From: an uncultured Lachnospiraceae bacterium
GTDB lineage: Bacteria; Bacillota; Clostridia; Lachnospirales; Lachnospiraceae
Length of the DNA stretch: 14,577 bases
Reading direction: 5' to 3'
Assembly: GCA_910584205.1 (NCBI GenBank)
Contig: CAJUAA010000056.1
Span: 1-14,577, forward strand
Every line of letters begins with the position of its first letter. The stretch's first letter is position 1. Shown piece after piece: positions 6,929 through 14,430 of the stretch. Made by a program: the position numbers and the translations under genes. The notes under the pieces are model-generated. The model did not search any database. It had not been told where the DNA came from and saw only the letters and a list, made by a program, of their open reading frames with translations.

Positions 6929-7032
6929 AGTTCCGCATCTTCCCTCTCTCCGCCCCTGCGTCTGGAAGCATTTTCCCTCTCTTTGTTCCGTAAAATCCTT
7001 CCGGGGCTGCTTTCGGACAGATGCTGTTTTTT
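6929..7032. repeat. Intergenic palindromic repeat, copy B (long loop)
   Basis: This copy shares three blocks with copy A at 4496-4550: AGTTCCGCATCT (6929-6940), CCCC-N-GCGTCTGGA (6953-6966 region) and CAGATGCTGTTTT (from 7018). Between blocks two and three it has about 50 extra bases. Nested arms are visible: GCATCT with AGATGC (6935-6940, 7019-7024), GCCCC with GGGGC (6952-6956, 7003-7007), and an 11-base pair with one mismatch (6964-6974, 6992-7002). It fills the IIA-IIB gap. A run of six T follows on the plus, antisense strand. Confidence 0.6.
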
Positions 7033-7037
7033 GCCGG

Positions 7038-7376
7038 CTACTGCGCCAGCTTTTTTTCCAGTTCGTCGATTCGTCTGTAAGCTGCAATCATCTCTTCTGC
7101 GATGATCTTGAAACCTTCGGCGCTCATAAGCTGATCCTCCGCGTGGATCAAAAGCAGGGAACCTCCCACCTGCTCGCCGTTCGTCTCCTTCTGAAGCAGT
7201 CCGAAATGCGCTTCGTGCCCTTTCAGGAACTCCTGCTGCCCTGCTTCCAGACAGTCCTTCGCCCCCTCAAAATCCCCGGCCTTTGCCTTCTGGATTGCCT
7301 CAATGTAACTGGAACGCGCCGTTCCCACGCTGGATATGATCTGAAAACAGGTCATTTCTAATCCTTCCACCCGCAT
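7038..7376 (-). CDS. PTS subunit IIA, lactose/cellobiose class
   Basis: This 112-residue cytoplasmic IIA is predicted to form a helical trimer. The phosphorylated His is His78 in SLLLIHAEDQLMSAE (73-87), the hallmark of the class. The N-terminal part shows the usual FQIISSVGTARSSYIEAIQKA pattern (11-31). The start at 7376 has AAAGGAGG only a few bases upstream. Met8 (7355) has a weaker GAAGGA and is an alternative that would lose nothing conserved. It is the first gene of the cluster. A TATAAT lies about 27 bases upstream of the start codon, and a palindrome is at 7441-7459. Confidence 0.95.
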   Translation of the reverse strand: MRVEGLEMTCFQIISSVGTARSSYIEAIQKAKAGDFEGAKDCLEAGQQEFLKGHEAHFGLLQKETNGEQVGGSLLLIHAEDQLMSAEGFKIIAEEMIAAYRRIDELEKKLAQ

Positions 7377-7402
7377 GCTCCTCCTTTCTTTTATCTGATC
7401 CT

Positions 7403-7431
7403 ATTATAGTCCGGATCTGCGGAAAAGAGCA
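7403..7431 (-). promoter_or_regulatory. Promoter of the PTS operon, perfect -10 but poor -35
   Basis: On the minus strand a perfect TATAAT spans 7408-7403, and transcription should start near 7396, about 20 bases before the IIA start codon. The positions 16-18 bases upstream offer nothing close to TTGACA. A good -10 with a weak -35 is typical of promoters that need an activator. Confidence 0.5.
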
Positions 7432-7440
7432 GCCAATCTC

Positions 7441-7459
7441 TTTCCTAGCTGTTAGGAAA
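7441..7459. promoter_or_regulatory. Palindromic candidate operator upstream of the PTS operon
   Basis: Perfect 7-base arms TTTCCTA (7441-7447) and TAGGAAA (7453-7459) flank a 5-base spacer. The centre at 7450 is about 54 bases upstream of the predicted operon start, the place expected for an activator dimer. No regulator gene is seen in the window. The remainder of the 302-base gap between the divergent genes shows only the plus-strand promoter and a small TCCGGCCGGA palindrome (7643-7652). Confidence 0.45.
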
Positions 7460-7569
7460 TCTGCCCGCTTTTTCCGCGAAACCCTTCCGCAAACCGGCAT
7501 TTTCCACAAAATATACAGCCGTCCCTTCCGGACTTCTTTTGCAAATAGTTCATCCTTTTGAATCTTTTA

Positions 7570-7598
7570 TTGTGAAAAGAAGGCAGTACGGGTATAAT
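7570..7598 (+). promoter_or_regulatory. SigA promoter for the tandem AAA/PD-(D/E)XK genes
   Basis: TTGTGA (7570-7575) and TATAAT (7593-7598) are separated by exactly 17 bases, giving a near-consensus promoter. Transcription would start near 7605 and leave a leader of about 75 bases before the ATG at 7679. Confidence 0.7.
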
Positions 7599-7678
7599 AG
7601 AAGCAGGGACATGAAATAACAGGAAATGTGTGAAAAAGGCACTCCGGCCGGAATGAAACATGGGGAGGCAACAGGGAA

Positions 7679-9274
7679 ATGGGAAATTATGTAAACCCCG
7701 GAAACAGCGGATTTACCAGAATCAGAAAAAATATTTATATAGATAAAACCGGCCTGATCCGCCTGGTCAACCAAACCATTGATACTCCAAGATGTTTGAC
7801 CTGCGTCAGCAGGCCCCGGCGTTTCGGAAAATCTTTTGCCGCGAAAATGTTATGCGCCTATTATGACAAAACCTGTGATTCGTCCATGCTTTTTGACGAT
7901 CTGGCAATCGCCGGCGACCCACAGTATCGAAAACACCTGAATCAGTATGACGTCATCTATCTGGACATGACAGAGGCGATCGGAGAAGCTTCTCTGGATG
8001 ATATGGTATCTTATATCCAGCGGAATGTGGTGCGGGAACTGACGGAACAGTATCCTGCGCGGAAGGCTGCGGAAGGCTTTGCGGCGACTCTGGCCAATGC
8101 CGCCCAGACCGCGGGAAATAAATTTATCATGATCATCGACGAGTGGGACGCTCCGATCCGGGAAGCAAAGGAACACCCGGACCTGCAGCGAAAATATCTG
8201 GAATTTCTGCGTTCTCTGTTCAAAAACAGCGGAATGACAGATAAAATATTTGCGGCGGCATATATGACCGGTATCCTGCCCATTAAAAAGGACGGCTCCC
8301 AGTCAGCCATATCTGATTTCTGGGAATATACCATGATTAAGCCAAGACAGTTTGCAGCATACGTGGGATTTACCGAAGCGGAAGTGAAGAAGCTCTGTGC
8401 GGACTACGGCAGCGATTTTGAAAAAATGAAACAGTGGTACGACGGATATTCCTTCCGGGATCTGGCCTCCGTCTATAATCCCAATTCCGTTATGAAGGCG
8501 CTTTATCACCATGATTTTGACTCCTACTGGACGCAGACTTCTGCAGCAGAAAGCCTGATGGGATATATCAATCTTGATTTTGACGGACTGGGGAAAACGG
8601 TCGCAGAGCTGATCGGCGGAGTGGAAACCCGCGTAGATACGAACGGCTTTGCAAACGATCTGGTGACTTTCCGGGACCGGAACGACGTGCTGACACTGTT
8701 GATCCATCTGGGCTATCTGGCCTATGATGAAGAGACACAGACCGTACACATTCCAAACGAAGAGATCCGCCGGGAATTTGCCAAAGCCGTACGGCAGGTA
8801 AAGCGGGACGATACTATCCGGCGGGTACGGGAGAGCGATCAGCTCATCATCGACACCATTCACGGAAAAGAAGAAGCCGTTGCAGACCAGATTGAGAAGA
8901 TCCATGAAGAAGAAGCTTCTCTGTATTATAACAACGAACAGGCGCTGCGCAGCGTGATCAAGCGCGCCTACTTCAGCTATGGGGACGAGTACCTGATGTT
9001 CGAGGAATTACCGGCGGGGTCCGGCTACGCAGATATTGTGTATTTTCCCAAAAGAGGTTCCATACTGCCGGCTCTGATCGTGGAATTAAAATGGAACCAG
9101 TCCGCGGACGGCGCCATTGCACAGATCAAAAACCGTCGGTATCCGGAGGCAGTCAAAGAATATGGGGGAGAGATCCTGCTGGTGGGAATCAGCTATAACC
9201 GCGAAGCCCCTGCAGGTGAGCGAAAGCACCAGTGCCGGATCGAACGATTTACGATTCCGCCGGCAGCTTTCTAA
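7679..9274 (+). CDS. AAA-ATPase-like protein with C-terminal PD-(D/E)XK nuclease domain (first of two)
   Basis: The 531-residue protein has the two-domain layout of the AAA-ATPase_like/PDDEXK_9 (DUF1703) family. The P-loop variant SRPRRFGKS is at 44-52, with Lys51 and Ser52. The Walker B strand FIMIIDEWDAP is at 149-159, with Asp154 and Glu155. Downstream family marks are TGILPIKK (197-204), WYDGYSF (253-259) and YNPNSV (266-271). The nuclease-like end shows Asp452 in GYADIVYF, Glu469-Leu-Lys471 in IVELKWNQ, and Gln482, so the catalytic triad looks intact. GGGGAGG lies 10 bases before the ATG. The function of the family is unknown; roles in defence or mobile elements have been suggested but not shown. 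A second, distinct member follows 72 bases later. Confidence 0.88.
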   Translation: MGNYVNPGNSGFTRIRKNIYIDKTGLIRLVNQTIDTPRCLTCVSRPRRFGKSFAAKMLCAYYDKTCDSSMLFDDLAIAGDPQYRKHLNQYDVIYLDMTEAIGEASLDDMVSYIQRNVVRELTEQYPARKAAEGFAATLANAAQTAGNKFIMIIDEWDAPIREAKEHPDLQRKYLEFLRSLFKNSGMTDKIFAAAYMTGILPIKKDGSQSAISDFWEYTMIKPRQFAAYVGFTEAEVKKLCADYGSDFEKMKQWYDGYSFRDLASVYNPNSVMKALYHHDFDSYWTQTSAAESLMGYINLDFDGLGKTVAELIGGVETRVDTNGFANDLVTFRDRNDVLTLLIHLGYLAYDEETQTVHIPNEEIRREFAKAVRQVKRDDTIRRVRESDQLIIDTIHGKEEAVADQIEKIHEEEASLYYNNEQALRSVIKRAYFSYGDEYLMFEELPAGSGYADIVYFPKRGSILPALIVELKWNQSADGAIAQIKNRRYPEAVKEYGGEILLVGISYNREAPAGERKHQCRIERFTIPPAAF

Positions 9275-9346
9275 GAAATTTCCCGGAAATTTCATCCGCT
9301 TGGGAACGGCTTGAAACAGAACAATGAAAAGAAAGGGGGAGCGCAC

Positions 9347-11065
9347 TTGAAAACTCCTGCAAAACTGCCCATCGGCATTGAAGATTTTAAAAAGATCCGC
9401 ACAGAAGGATTCTACTATGTGGATAAGACCGGCATGATCACAGAGCTTCTGAACAACTGGGGAGAAATCAATCTCTTCACCCGTCCCCGCCGGTTCGGAA
9501 AATCCCTGAACATGAGCATGCTCAAATATTTCTTTTCCTTCGGATGCGATCCGGAGCTGTTCCAGGGACTTGCAGTCGCAGAGGAACGGGAGCTCTGTGG
9601 TCACTATATGGGAAAATTTCCGGTGATCTCCATCACGCTGAAAAATGCGGAGGCGCAGAATTTTAAAAAGGCGCAGGCGCTTCTCTGTTCCGTCATCGGC
9701 AGCGAAGCGCTGCGGTTCCAGTTTCTTCTGGACAGCGAACGCCTTTCCGCCGAAGAGAAAGAACGTTACCGGCGTCTGATCCACACGGATGCTGACAGTC
9801 TGCAGGAATTTCCCATGTCCGATGACGTGCTCAAGGGAAGCCTTCGGACCCTGTCGCAGCTTCTCTGCAGACATTATGGGCAAAAAACCATCCTTCTCAT
9901 CGACGAGTACGACGTCCCTCTGGACAGGGCGCAGCAGAACGGCTACTACGACGAAATGGTGGACCTGATCCGGAGTATGTTCGGACAGGCCCTCAAGACC
10001 AACGAAAGCCTGCAGTTCGCCGTTCTCACCGGCTGCCTGCGGATTGCAAAAGAAAGCATTTTTACCGGGCTGAACAACTTGAACGTCATTTCCATTACCG
10101 ACGATCTGTTCCATGAACATTTTGGGTTTACCGATGCAGAAGTAAAAGCCCTGCTGGAATACTATGGACTGCATGACAAATACAGCGACCTGAAAGAATG
10201 GTATGACGGTTACCGTTTTGGAGAAACAAGTATCTATTGTCCCTGGGATGTGATCAATCATGTAAGCCGCCTCCGGGCCAATCCGGACGCCCGGCCCCGG
10301 GCCTACTGGATCAACTCCAGCGGCAATTCCATCATCCGTACGCTGCTTCAGAAAGCGACTCCGCAGACCCGGATGGAGCTGGACCGTCTGGTGAACGGGG
10401 ACGCTGTCATCAAAAAAATCAACGAAGAGCTCACTTATCGGGAGCTGTATGACAGCCTTGACAACCTGTGGAGCGTCCTCTTCACCACCGGCTACCTCAC
10501 CAAAAAGGCAGAGATCGATCTGAACACCTACGAGCTGGTCATCCCCAACCGAGAAATCCGCATGATCTTTACCGAGCAGATCCTGGACTGGTTTCAGAAG
10601 GAGGCAAGAGAAGACACGCCCGCACTGGACGCCTTCTGCGAAGCCTTCTGCCAGGGTGATCCCGCCTCAATCGAACGTCAGTTTGCTTCTTACCTGAAGA
10701 AAACCATCAGCATCCGGGATACCGCCGTGCGCAAAGAGCGAAAAGAAAATTTTTACCACGGCATCCTGCTGGGACTTTTAAGCCACCGGGAGGACTGGCT
10801 TCTTCTGTCCAGCGTCGAATCCGGCATCGGCTACAGCGACATCCTGATCGAGCTTCCGGATAAAAACATCGGGATCGTAATCGAGATCAAATATTCGGAA
10901 AGCCGGAATCTGGAAGCCGCCTGCCAGAAAGCGCTGGAACAGATCGAGGAAAAAAATTATGCAGATCGCCTGATGGAGGATGATATGGATACGATCTTCA
11001 AATACGGCATCGCCTGCCGCAGAAACGCCTGCATGGTGCGGATGGCGGAATCAGAACGTTATTGA
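9347..11065 (+). CDS. AAA-ATPase-like protein with C-terminal PD-(D/E)XK nuclease domain (second of two)
   Basis: This 572-residue protein has the same architecture as the preceding one. From the start used here, the P-loop TRPRRFGKS is at 45-53 and Walker B TILLIDEYDVPL at 181-192. LTGCLRIAKESIFTGLNN is at 227-244, EWYDGYRFG at 284-292 and YCPWDV at 297-302. The nuclease-like end carries Asp498 in GYSDILIE, Glu513-Ile-Lys515 in IVIEIKYSE, and Gln532. I prefer the TTG at 9347, because AAAGGGGGAG sits about 7 bases before it. The frame stays open to a TTG at 9311 with no ribosome site. It matches the more common subtype with a SxFTGLNN sensor, while its neighbour is a divergent subtype, so this is not a recent duplication. 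It is probably read from the promoter at 7570-7598. Its end overlaps the GH32 gene by 7 bases. Confidence 0.88.
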   Translation: MKTPAKLPIGIEDFKKIRTEGFYYVDKTGMITELLNNWGEINLFTRPRRFGKSLNMSMLKYFFSFGCDPELFQGLAVAEERELCGHYMGKFPVISITLKNAEAQNFKKAQALLCSVIGSEALRFQFLLDSERLSAEEKERYRRLIHTDADSLQEFPMSDDVLKGSLRTLSQLLCRHYGQKTILLIDEYDVPLDRAQQNGYYDEMVDLIRSMFGQALKTNESLQFAVLTGCLRIAKESIFTGLNNLNVISITDDLFHEHFGFTDAEVKALLEYYGLHDKYSDLKEWYDGYRFGETSIYCPWDVINHVSRLRANPDARPRAYWINSSGNSIIRTLLQKATPQTRMELDRLVNGDAVIKKINEELTYRELYDSLDNLWSVLFTTGYLTKKAEIDLNTYELVIPNREIRMIFTEQILDWFQKEAREDTPALDAFCEAFCQGDPASIERQFASYLKKTISIRDTAVRKERKENFYHGILLGLLSHREDWLLLSSVESGIGYSDILIELPDKNIGIVIEIKYSESRNLEAACQKALEQIEEKNYADRLMEDDMDTIFKYGIACRRNACMVRMAESERY

Positions 11066-12543
11066 AGATCATATGTTACAACATCGATCTGTGCAGTCCC
11101 GTCTGCAAAGAATGAGATTCCGTCCGCTTCCTGCTCCGTATACATGGTCGCAGTCAGCACCTGTTCCCCGTCGTTCACGAAGACTTCCACGCTGAACCGG
11201 TCCAGTATGATCCGTAACTTCAGCTCTCCGTCCGCGGTCTTTACCAGACTGCGCCGCTGATGGATAATGGCTCTTCTGGAGCCGGAGAACTTCCGGTCGA
11301 TTTTCAGAATCGATTCCTGCGGCCGGAAGCTCAGGGATGTATAGTACCGGTCATTCTGCGCAAAACGGACCGCAAATTTCCGGTACGGATTCTGCTGGTC
11401 TTCCGGACGGATCCTAAGCTCCATATCCACCATTCTTCCTCTGATCCCATCCAGTTTCACCACTCCTGAAACCGCGACATGCGTGTATGATATTTTATTG
11501 CGCCGCATGGCGTTAAGTTCCCGGACCGGCTTTTGATACAGTCTGCCGTCTCTGACCGACAGTTCCCTTGGCAGGCTCATCTGCCCCATCCACGGATCTT
11601 CCGGCGAACGCATACTGCAGGCGTCCCAGTTCTGCATCCAGCCGATCAGAATCCGGCGGCCGTCCGGCGCCAGGACCGTCTGCGTCGCGTAAAAATCAAT
11701 CCCGTAGTCGATGGACTGATCATGCGTTTCCTTAAATGTCCCGGTCTCCTCGTCGTAATCACCGATCAGGCAGAGCGTTCCGTTTCCATTGTGGTATTCA
11801 AACCCTTCCGGGAGCATATCCTGCGGACTGGTCAGCAGCACCCATTTCCCGTCCAGTTCGAAAAAATCCGGGCATTCCCACATCTTCCCGAACCGGTCGT
11901 GATTGGAAACCAGCACGCTTTTGAATTTCCAGTGAAAACCGTCTCCGCTGGCATACAGCAGGATCTGCCCGCTTCCGTCTGCCGGACGGGAACCCACCAC
12001 GCACCGGTAGGTTCCGTCCGTGTGTTTCCAGATCCGGGGATCACGGAAGTCAAACCGGCTGCTGCCTTCCGGAAGGTCCGTATCGTCCAGCACGGGATTC
12101 TGTTCATATTTCTCATAATCCAGCCCGTCGCCCACGGCGAGGCACTGCGTCTGCACCTCCCGGTATCCGCCGTGTCCCTGACGCTCTTTCAGCACGCCGG
12201 TATACATCAGCAGCTGTCTTCCGTCCGGCAGCTCCACCGCGCTTCCGGAGAAGCACCCGTCCCGGTCATACGCCTCGTCCGGCGCCAGGGCACAGGGAAG
12301 GGATTCCCAGTGAAGCAGATCCTGGCTTACCGCATGCCCCCAGTGCATGGACCCCCATCTGGATTCGTAAGGATAGTACTGGTAAAACAGATGGTACCGG
12401 CCTTTATAGTAAGAAAAACCATTGGGGTCGTTCATCCAGCCCGTACGCGGAGTCAGGTGAAAACCGGGACGCTCCTCTGCTTTTATTAATTTTTCAGAAG
12501 CTTCTTCATATTTTCGCGCTTCACGTAATGTCTGACTTGTCAT
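11059..12543 (-). CDS. GH32 beta-fructosidase (sucrose-6-phosphate hydrolase/fructan hydrolase)
   Basis: This 494-residue glycoside hydrolase of family 32 has all three acidic catalytic residues. The nucleophile is Asp39 in WMNDPNG, the transition-state stabiliser Asp168 in FRDP, and the acid/base Glu223 in WECPDFF. FSGSA (98-102) and MGQMSLPREL in the five-bladed propeller are also present, and the C-terminal beta-sandwich ends with FSVEVFVNDGEQVLTATMY. There is no signal peptide, so it acts on imported sugar. The ATG at 12543 has AAAGGA 8 bases upstream; an ATG at 12576 in the same frame lacks a site. It lies 131 bases after a sugar-binding lipoprotein gene. The transporter is an ABC rather than a PTS, so unphosphorylated sucrose or short fructo-oligosaccharides are more likely substrates than sucrose-6-phosphate. 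The intergenic gap shows no clear promoter or terminator. Confidence 0.92.
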   Translation of the reverse strand: MTSQTLREARKYEEASEKLIKAEERPGFHLTPRTGWMNDPNGFSYYKGRYHLFYQYYPYESRWGSMHWGHAVSQDLLHWESLPCALAPDEAYDRDGCFSGSAVELPDGRQLLMYTGVLKERQGHGGYREVQTQCLAVGDGLDYEKYEQNPVLDDTDLPEGSSRFDFRDPRIWKHTDGTYRCVVGSRPADGSGQILLYASGDGFHWKFKSVLVSNHDRFGKMWECPDFFELDGKWVLLTSPQDMLPEGFEYHNGNGTLCLIGDYDEETGTFKETHDQSIDYGIDFYATQTVLAPDGRRILIGWMQNWDACSMRSPEDPWMGQMSLPRELSVRDGRLYQKPVRELNAMRRNKISYTHVAVSGVVKLDGIRGRMVDMELRIRPEDQQNPYRKFAVRFAQNDRYYTSLSFRPQESILKIDRKFSGSRRAIIHQRRSLVKTADGELKLRIILDRFSVEVFVNDGEQVLTATMYTEQEADGISFFADGTAQIDVVTYDLQ

Positions 12544-12674
12544 CACTCTTTTCCTTTCCCACTGAATAAACGGCACTGGATTTCTGCACTCATCGTTCTC
12601 GCTCTCTGGTGGCGTTTATCATACTTTTTCGGCAGTTTTTAAACACCAAATATATGAATTATGATTGGAATGAT

Positions 12675-14375
12675 TTATTTTCCTTCCATGCTTGCGTTAT
12701 ACGAATCCAGATATTTCTGGAATAATGCCAGATATTCACTGAGTCCGTAGGCTTCCAGTTTATCCAGATATTCCTCCCAGTCCTTATCTGTAAATCCGTT
12801 CATGATCCAGTCCGCTTTTTTTGTCTTGATCTCTTTATGAATATCTGCCTGAAGATTGGAAAGCTTCTCCGTATCCTCGCGGCTCATGAAAATATTTGGA
12901 TACACATACTGCGTGTGCATATCGGGCGTATAATATTCTTCGATCCAGTCCAGACGGTACTGAGCGTCATCCGGGCAGGTCACATACACGTCATAATATT
13001 CATCCAGTATGGCAAGAGGACCTCCTACCGATTCCGCCTCCCTGACTTCCACCGGAGACGCGTCGCCCAGAGGCGCATGTCTTAACATATCCTCGCCGTC
13101 TGCATTTTTCCCCATCTCGAAGATATCAAAATCATCATCCTCCCCGTAGGTTCCCCAGTTGTTCTGCGGAGACTGCAGCGGCGCATACATCTGATCCAGC
13201 CATGCGCATACCAGCGCCGGATTTTCCGCCACGGAAGTCACCACACAGCGTCCGCGGTCAAATCCGCTGGTAAAAGAACCGTTCTGGGGCGTCAGGTTGC
13301 GGGTATCCGCCGTCAAAACCGGAAGCGGCACCCAGTCTTTCAGGTTGTCGATATTTCCCACATCCCAGCTGAAGCATACGCCGTAACGCCCGGACTTTCC
13401 TTTTGATACATAGGTGGACCATTCCTGGGTAAATGCTTCCGGATCGATCAGATTCTCCTCGTACAGCTTATGCAGCCACTCAATTCCTTTCTTATAGCCT
13501 TCCTGCGTGGCGCTGCAGATTACTTTCTGCTCATCAGTAACGACAATATGCCTGCCGTTGTTCTTATCTTTATCCACCTCCCCATATCCTTCTCCGAAGC
13601 CGTTGATCAGGATCGATGGGTCCTGGTCCCCGTCGTTGACAATGCAGGACATGGGAATAATGCTTCCTTCAATTCCAAATTCCTCCTGAAGTTCGGATGC
13701 ATGGTCACGGAACTGAATCAGGACTTCCTCGAATTCGTCCACCGTTTCCGGAATCTCAAGCCCCAGAAAATCCAGCCATTTTTTGTTAATAAAACTCATG
13801 CCTCCCACCGTCTGGATAGCCGTCTTGTTGGAACCGAGCTGCTCAATCCACGGCAGCGCCCAGATATGTCCGTTTACATCCGTACACATGGTCCGGTATT
13901 CCGGATATCGGTCAAATACCGACTTCAGATTCGGCATGTACGCGTCAATGTATTGTTCCAGCGGGATAATCGCGCCGTAATCTGCGTATTTTAACAGGTT
14001 GCTGTCTGTAAATCCCGCCGAAAAGATAAAGTCCGTCAGCTTGTTCGGGTCCGACATATTCAGGGAAATTTTATCCGGCCACTGGTCGGACTGGATCGCC
14101 GTCCAGTCGATCTCCACATTGGTCTGCTCCTGCAGGCGTCGAAAGATTGTCCGGTTGTTGGGCTCGGATTCCGTATTGGGCGGATAACTGATCATTCCGG
14201 TCAGCACGGTCTTTTCCTTCAGGGGAAATGCAAGCTCCGCCTCATCCACCGGACGGAACGTTCCGTCGTTGATCTTCCTCCTGCCCGCGCAGCCCGTAAG
14301 GGAGACGGCCATACACACCGCAAGAACTGCCGCCGCCATTCGTTTCCCGGTTCTGTATCCAAATCTGTTGCTCAT
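12675..14375 (-). CDS. ABC transporter sugar-binding lipoprotein, LplA-type (extracellular solute-binding family 1)
   Basis: The 566-residue protein starts with a lipoprotein signal: basic residues, a hydrophobic core and the lipobox LTGC with Cys29 as the anchor. The mature part is long, as in LplA/LipO-type binding proteins of Firmicutes rather than the roughly 420-residue MalE type. Family-like segments include TNVEIDWTAIQSDQWPDKISL early on, PLEQYIDAYMPNLK, and INKKWLDFLGLEIPETVDEFE. The ATG at 14375 has AAGGAGG about 9 bases upstream. It follows the ABC permease gene by 55 bases, and the GH32 gene follows it. This context points to fructan or sucrose as the ligand, but binding proteins of this group are diverse, so the ligand is an inference. 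Confidence 0.88.
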   Translation of the reverse strand: MSNRFGYRTGKRMAAAVLAVCMAVSLTGCAGRRKINDGTFRPVDEAELAFPLKEKTVLTGMISYPPNTESEPNNRTIFRRLQEQTNVEIDWTAIQSDQWPDKISLNMSDPNKLTDFIFSAGFTDSNLLKYADYGAIIPLEQYIDAYMPNLKSVFDRYPEYRTMCTDVNGHIWALPWIEQLGSNKTAIQTVGGMSFINKKWLDFLGLEIPETVDEFEEVLIQFRDHASELQEEFGIEGSIIPMSCIVNDGDQDPSILINGFGEGYGEVDKDKNNGRHIVVTDEQKVICSATQEGYKKGIEWLHKLYEENLIDPEAFTQEWSTYVSKGKSGRYGVCFSWDVGNIDNLKDWVPLPVLTADTRNLTPQNGSFTSGFDRGRCVVTSVAENPALVCAWLDQMYAPLQSPQNNWGTYGEDDDFDIFEMGKNADGEDMLRHAPLGDASPVEVREAESVGGPLAILDEYYDVYVTCPDDAQYRLDWIEEYYTPDMHTQYVYPNIFMSREDTEKLSNLQADIHKEIKTKKADWIMNGFTDKDWEEYLDKLEAYGLSEYLALFQKYLDSYNASMEGK

Positions 14376-14430
14376 TCCTCTGCCTCCTTCTCATTGTTAT
14401 GGCCTGCCGCCATTTCAGTAATCATTCCTG

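Noticed and set aside
7403..7436. TTGGC followed by GCA upstream of the PTS operon, resembling a sigma-54 promoter
   Set aside because: The GG and GC pairs are two bases too far apart for a -24/-12 element, and no sigma-54 activator gene is visible.
9086..10261. 391-codon minus-strand frame opposite the AAA genes
   Set aside because: It lies antisense to two well-supported conserved proteins and spans the gap between them; it is a mirror of their codon usage.
11533..12489. 318-codon plus-strand frame opposite the GH32 gene
   Set aside because: The minus strand encodes a GH32 protein with all catalytic residues; the opposite frame has no recognisable domain.
12544..12674. Promoter upstream of the GH32 gene (TATGAT with TTGGTG)
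   Set aside because: The spacing is 20 bases and both boxes are weak; co-transcription with the binding-protein gene is simpler.
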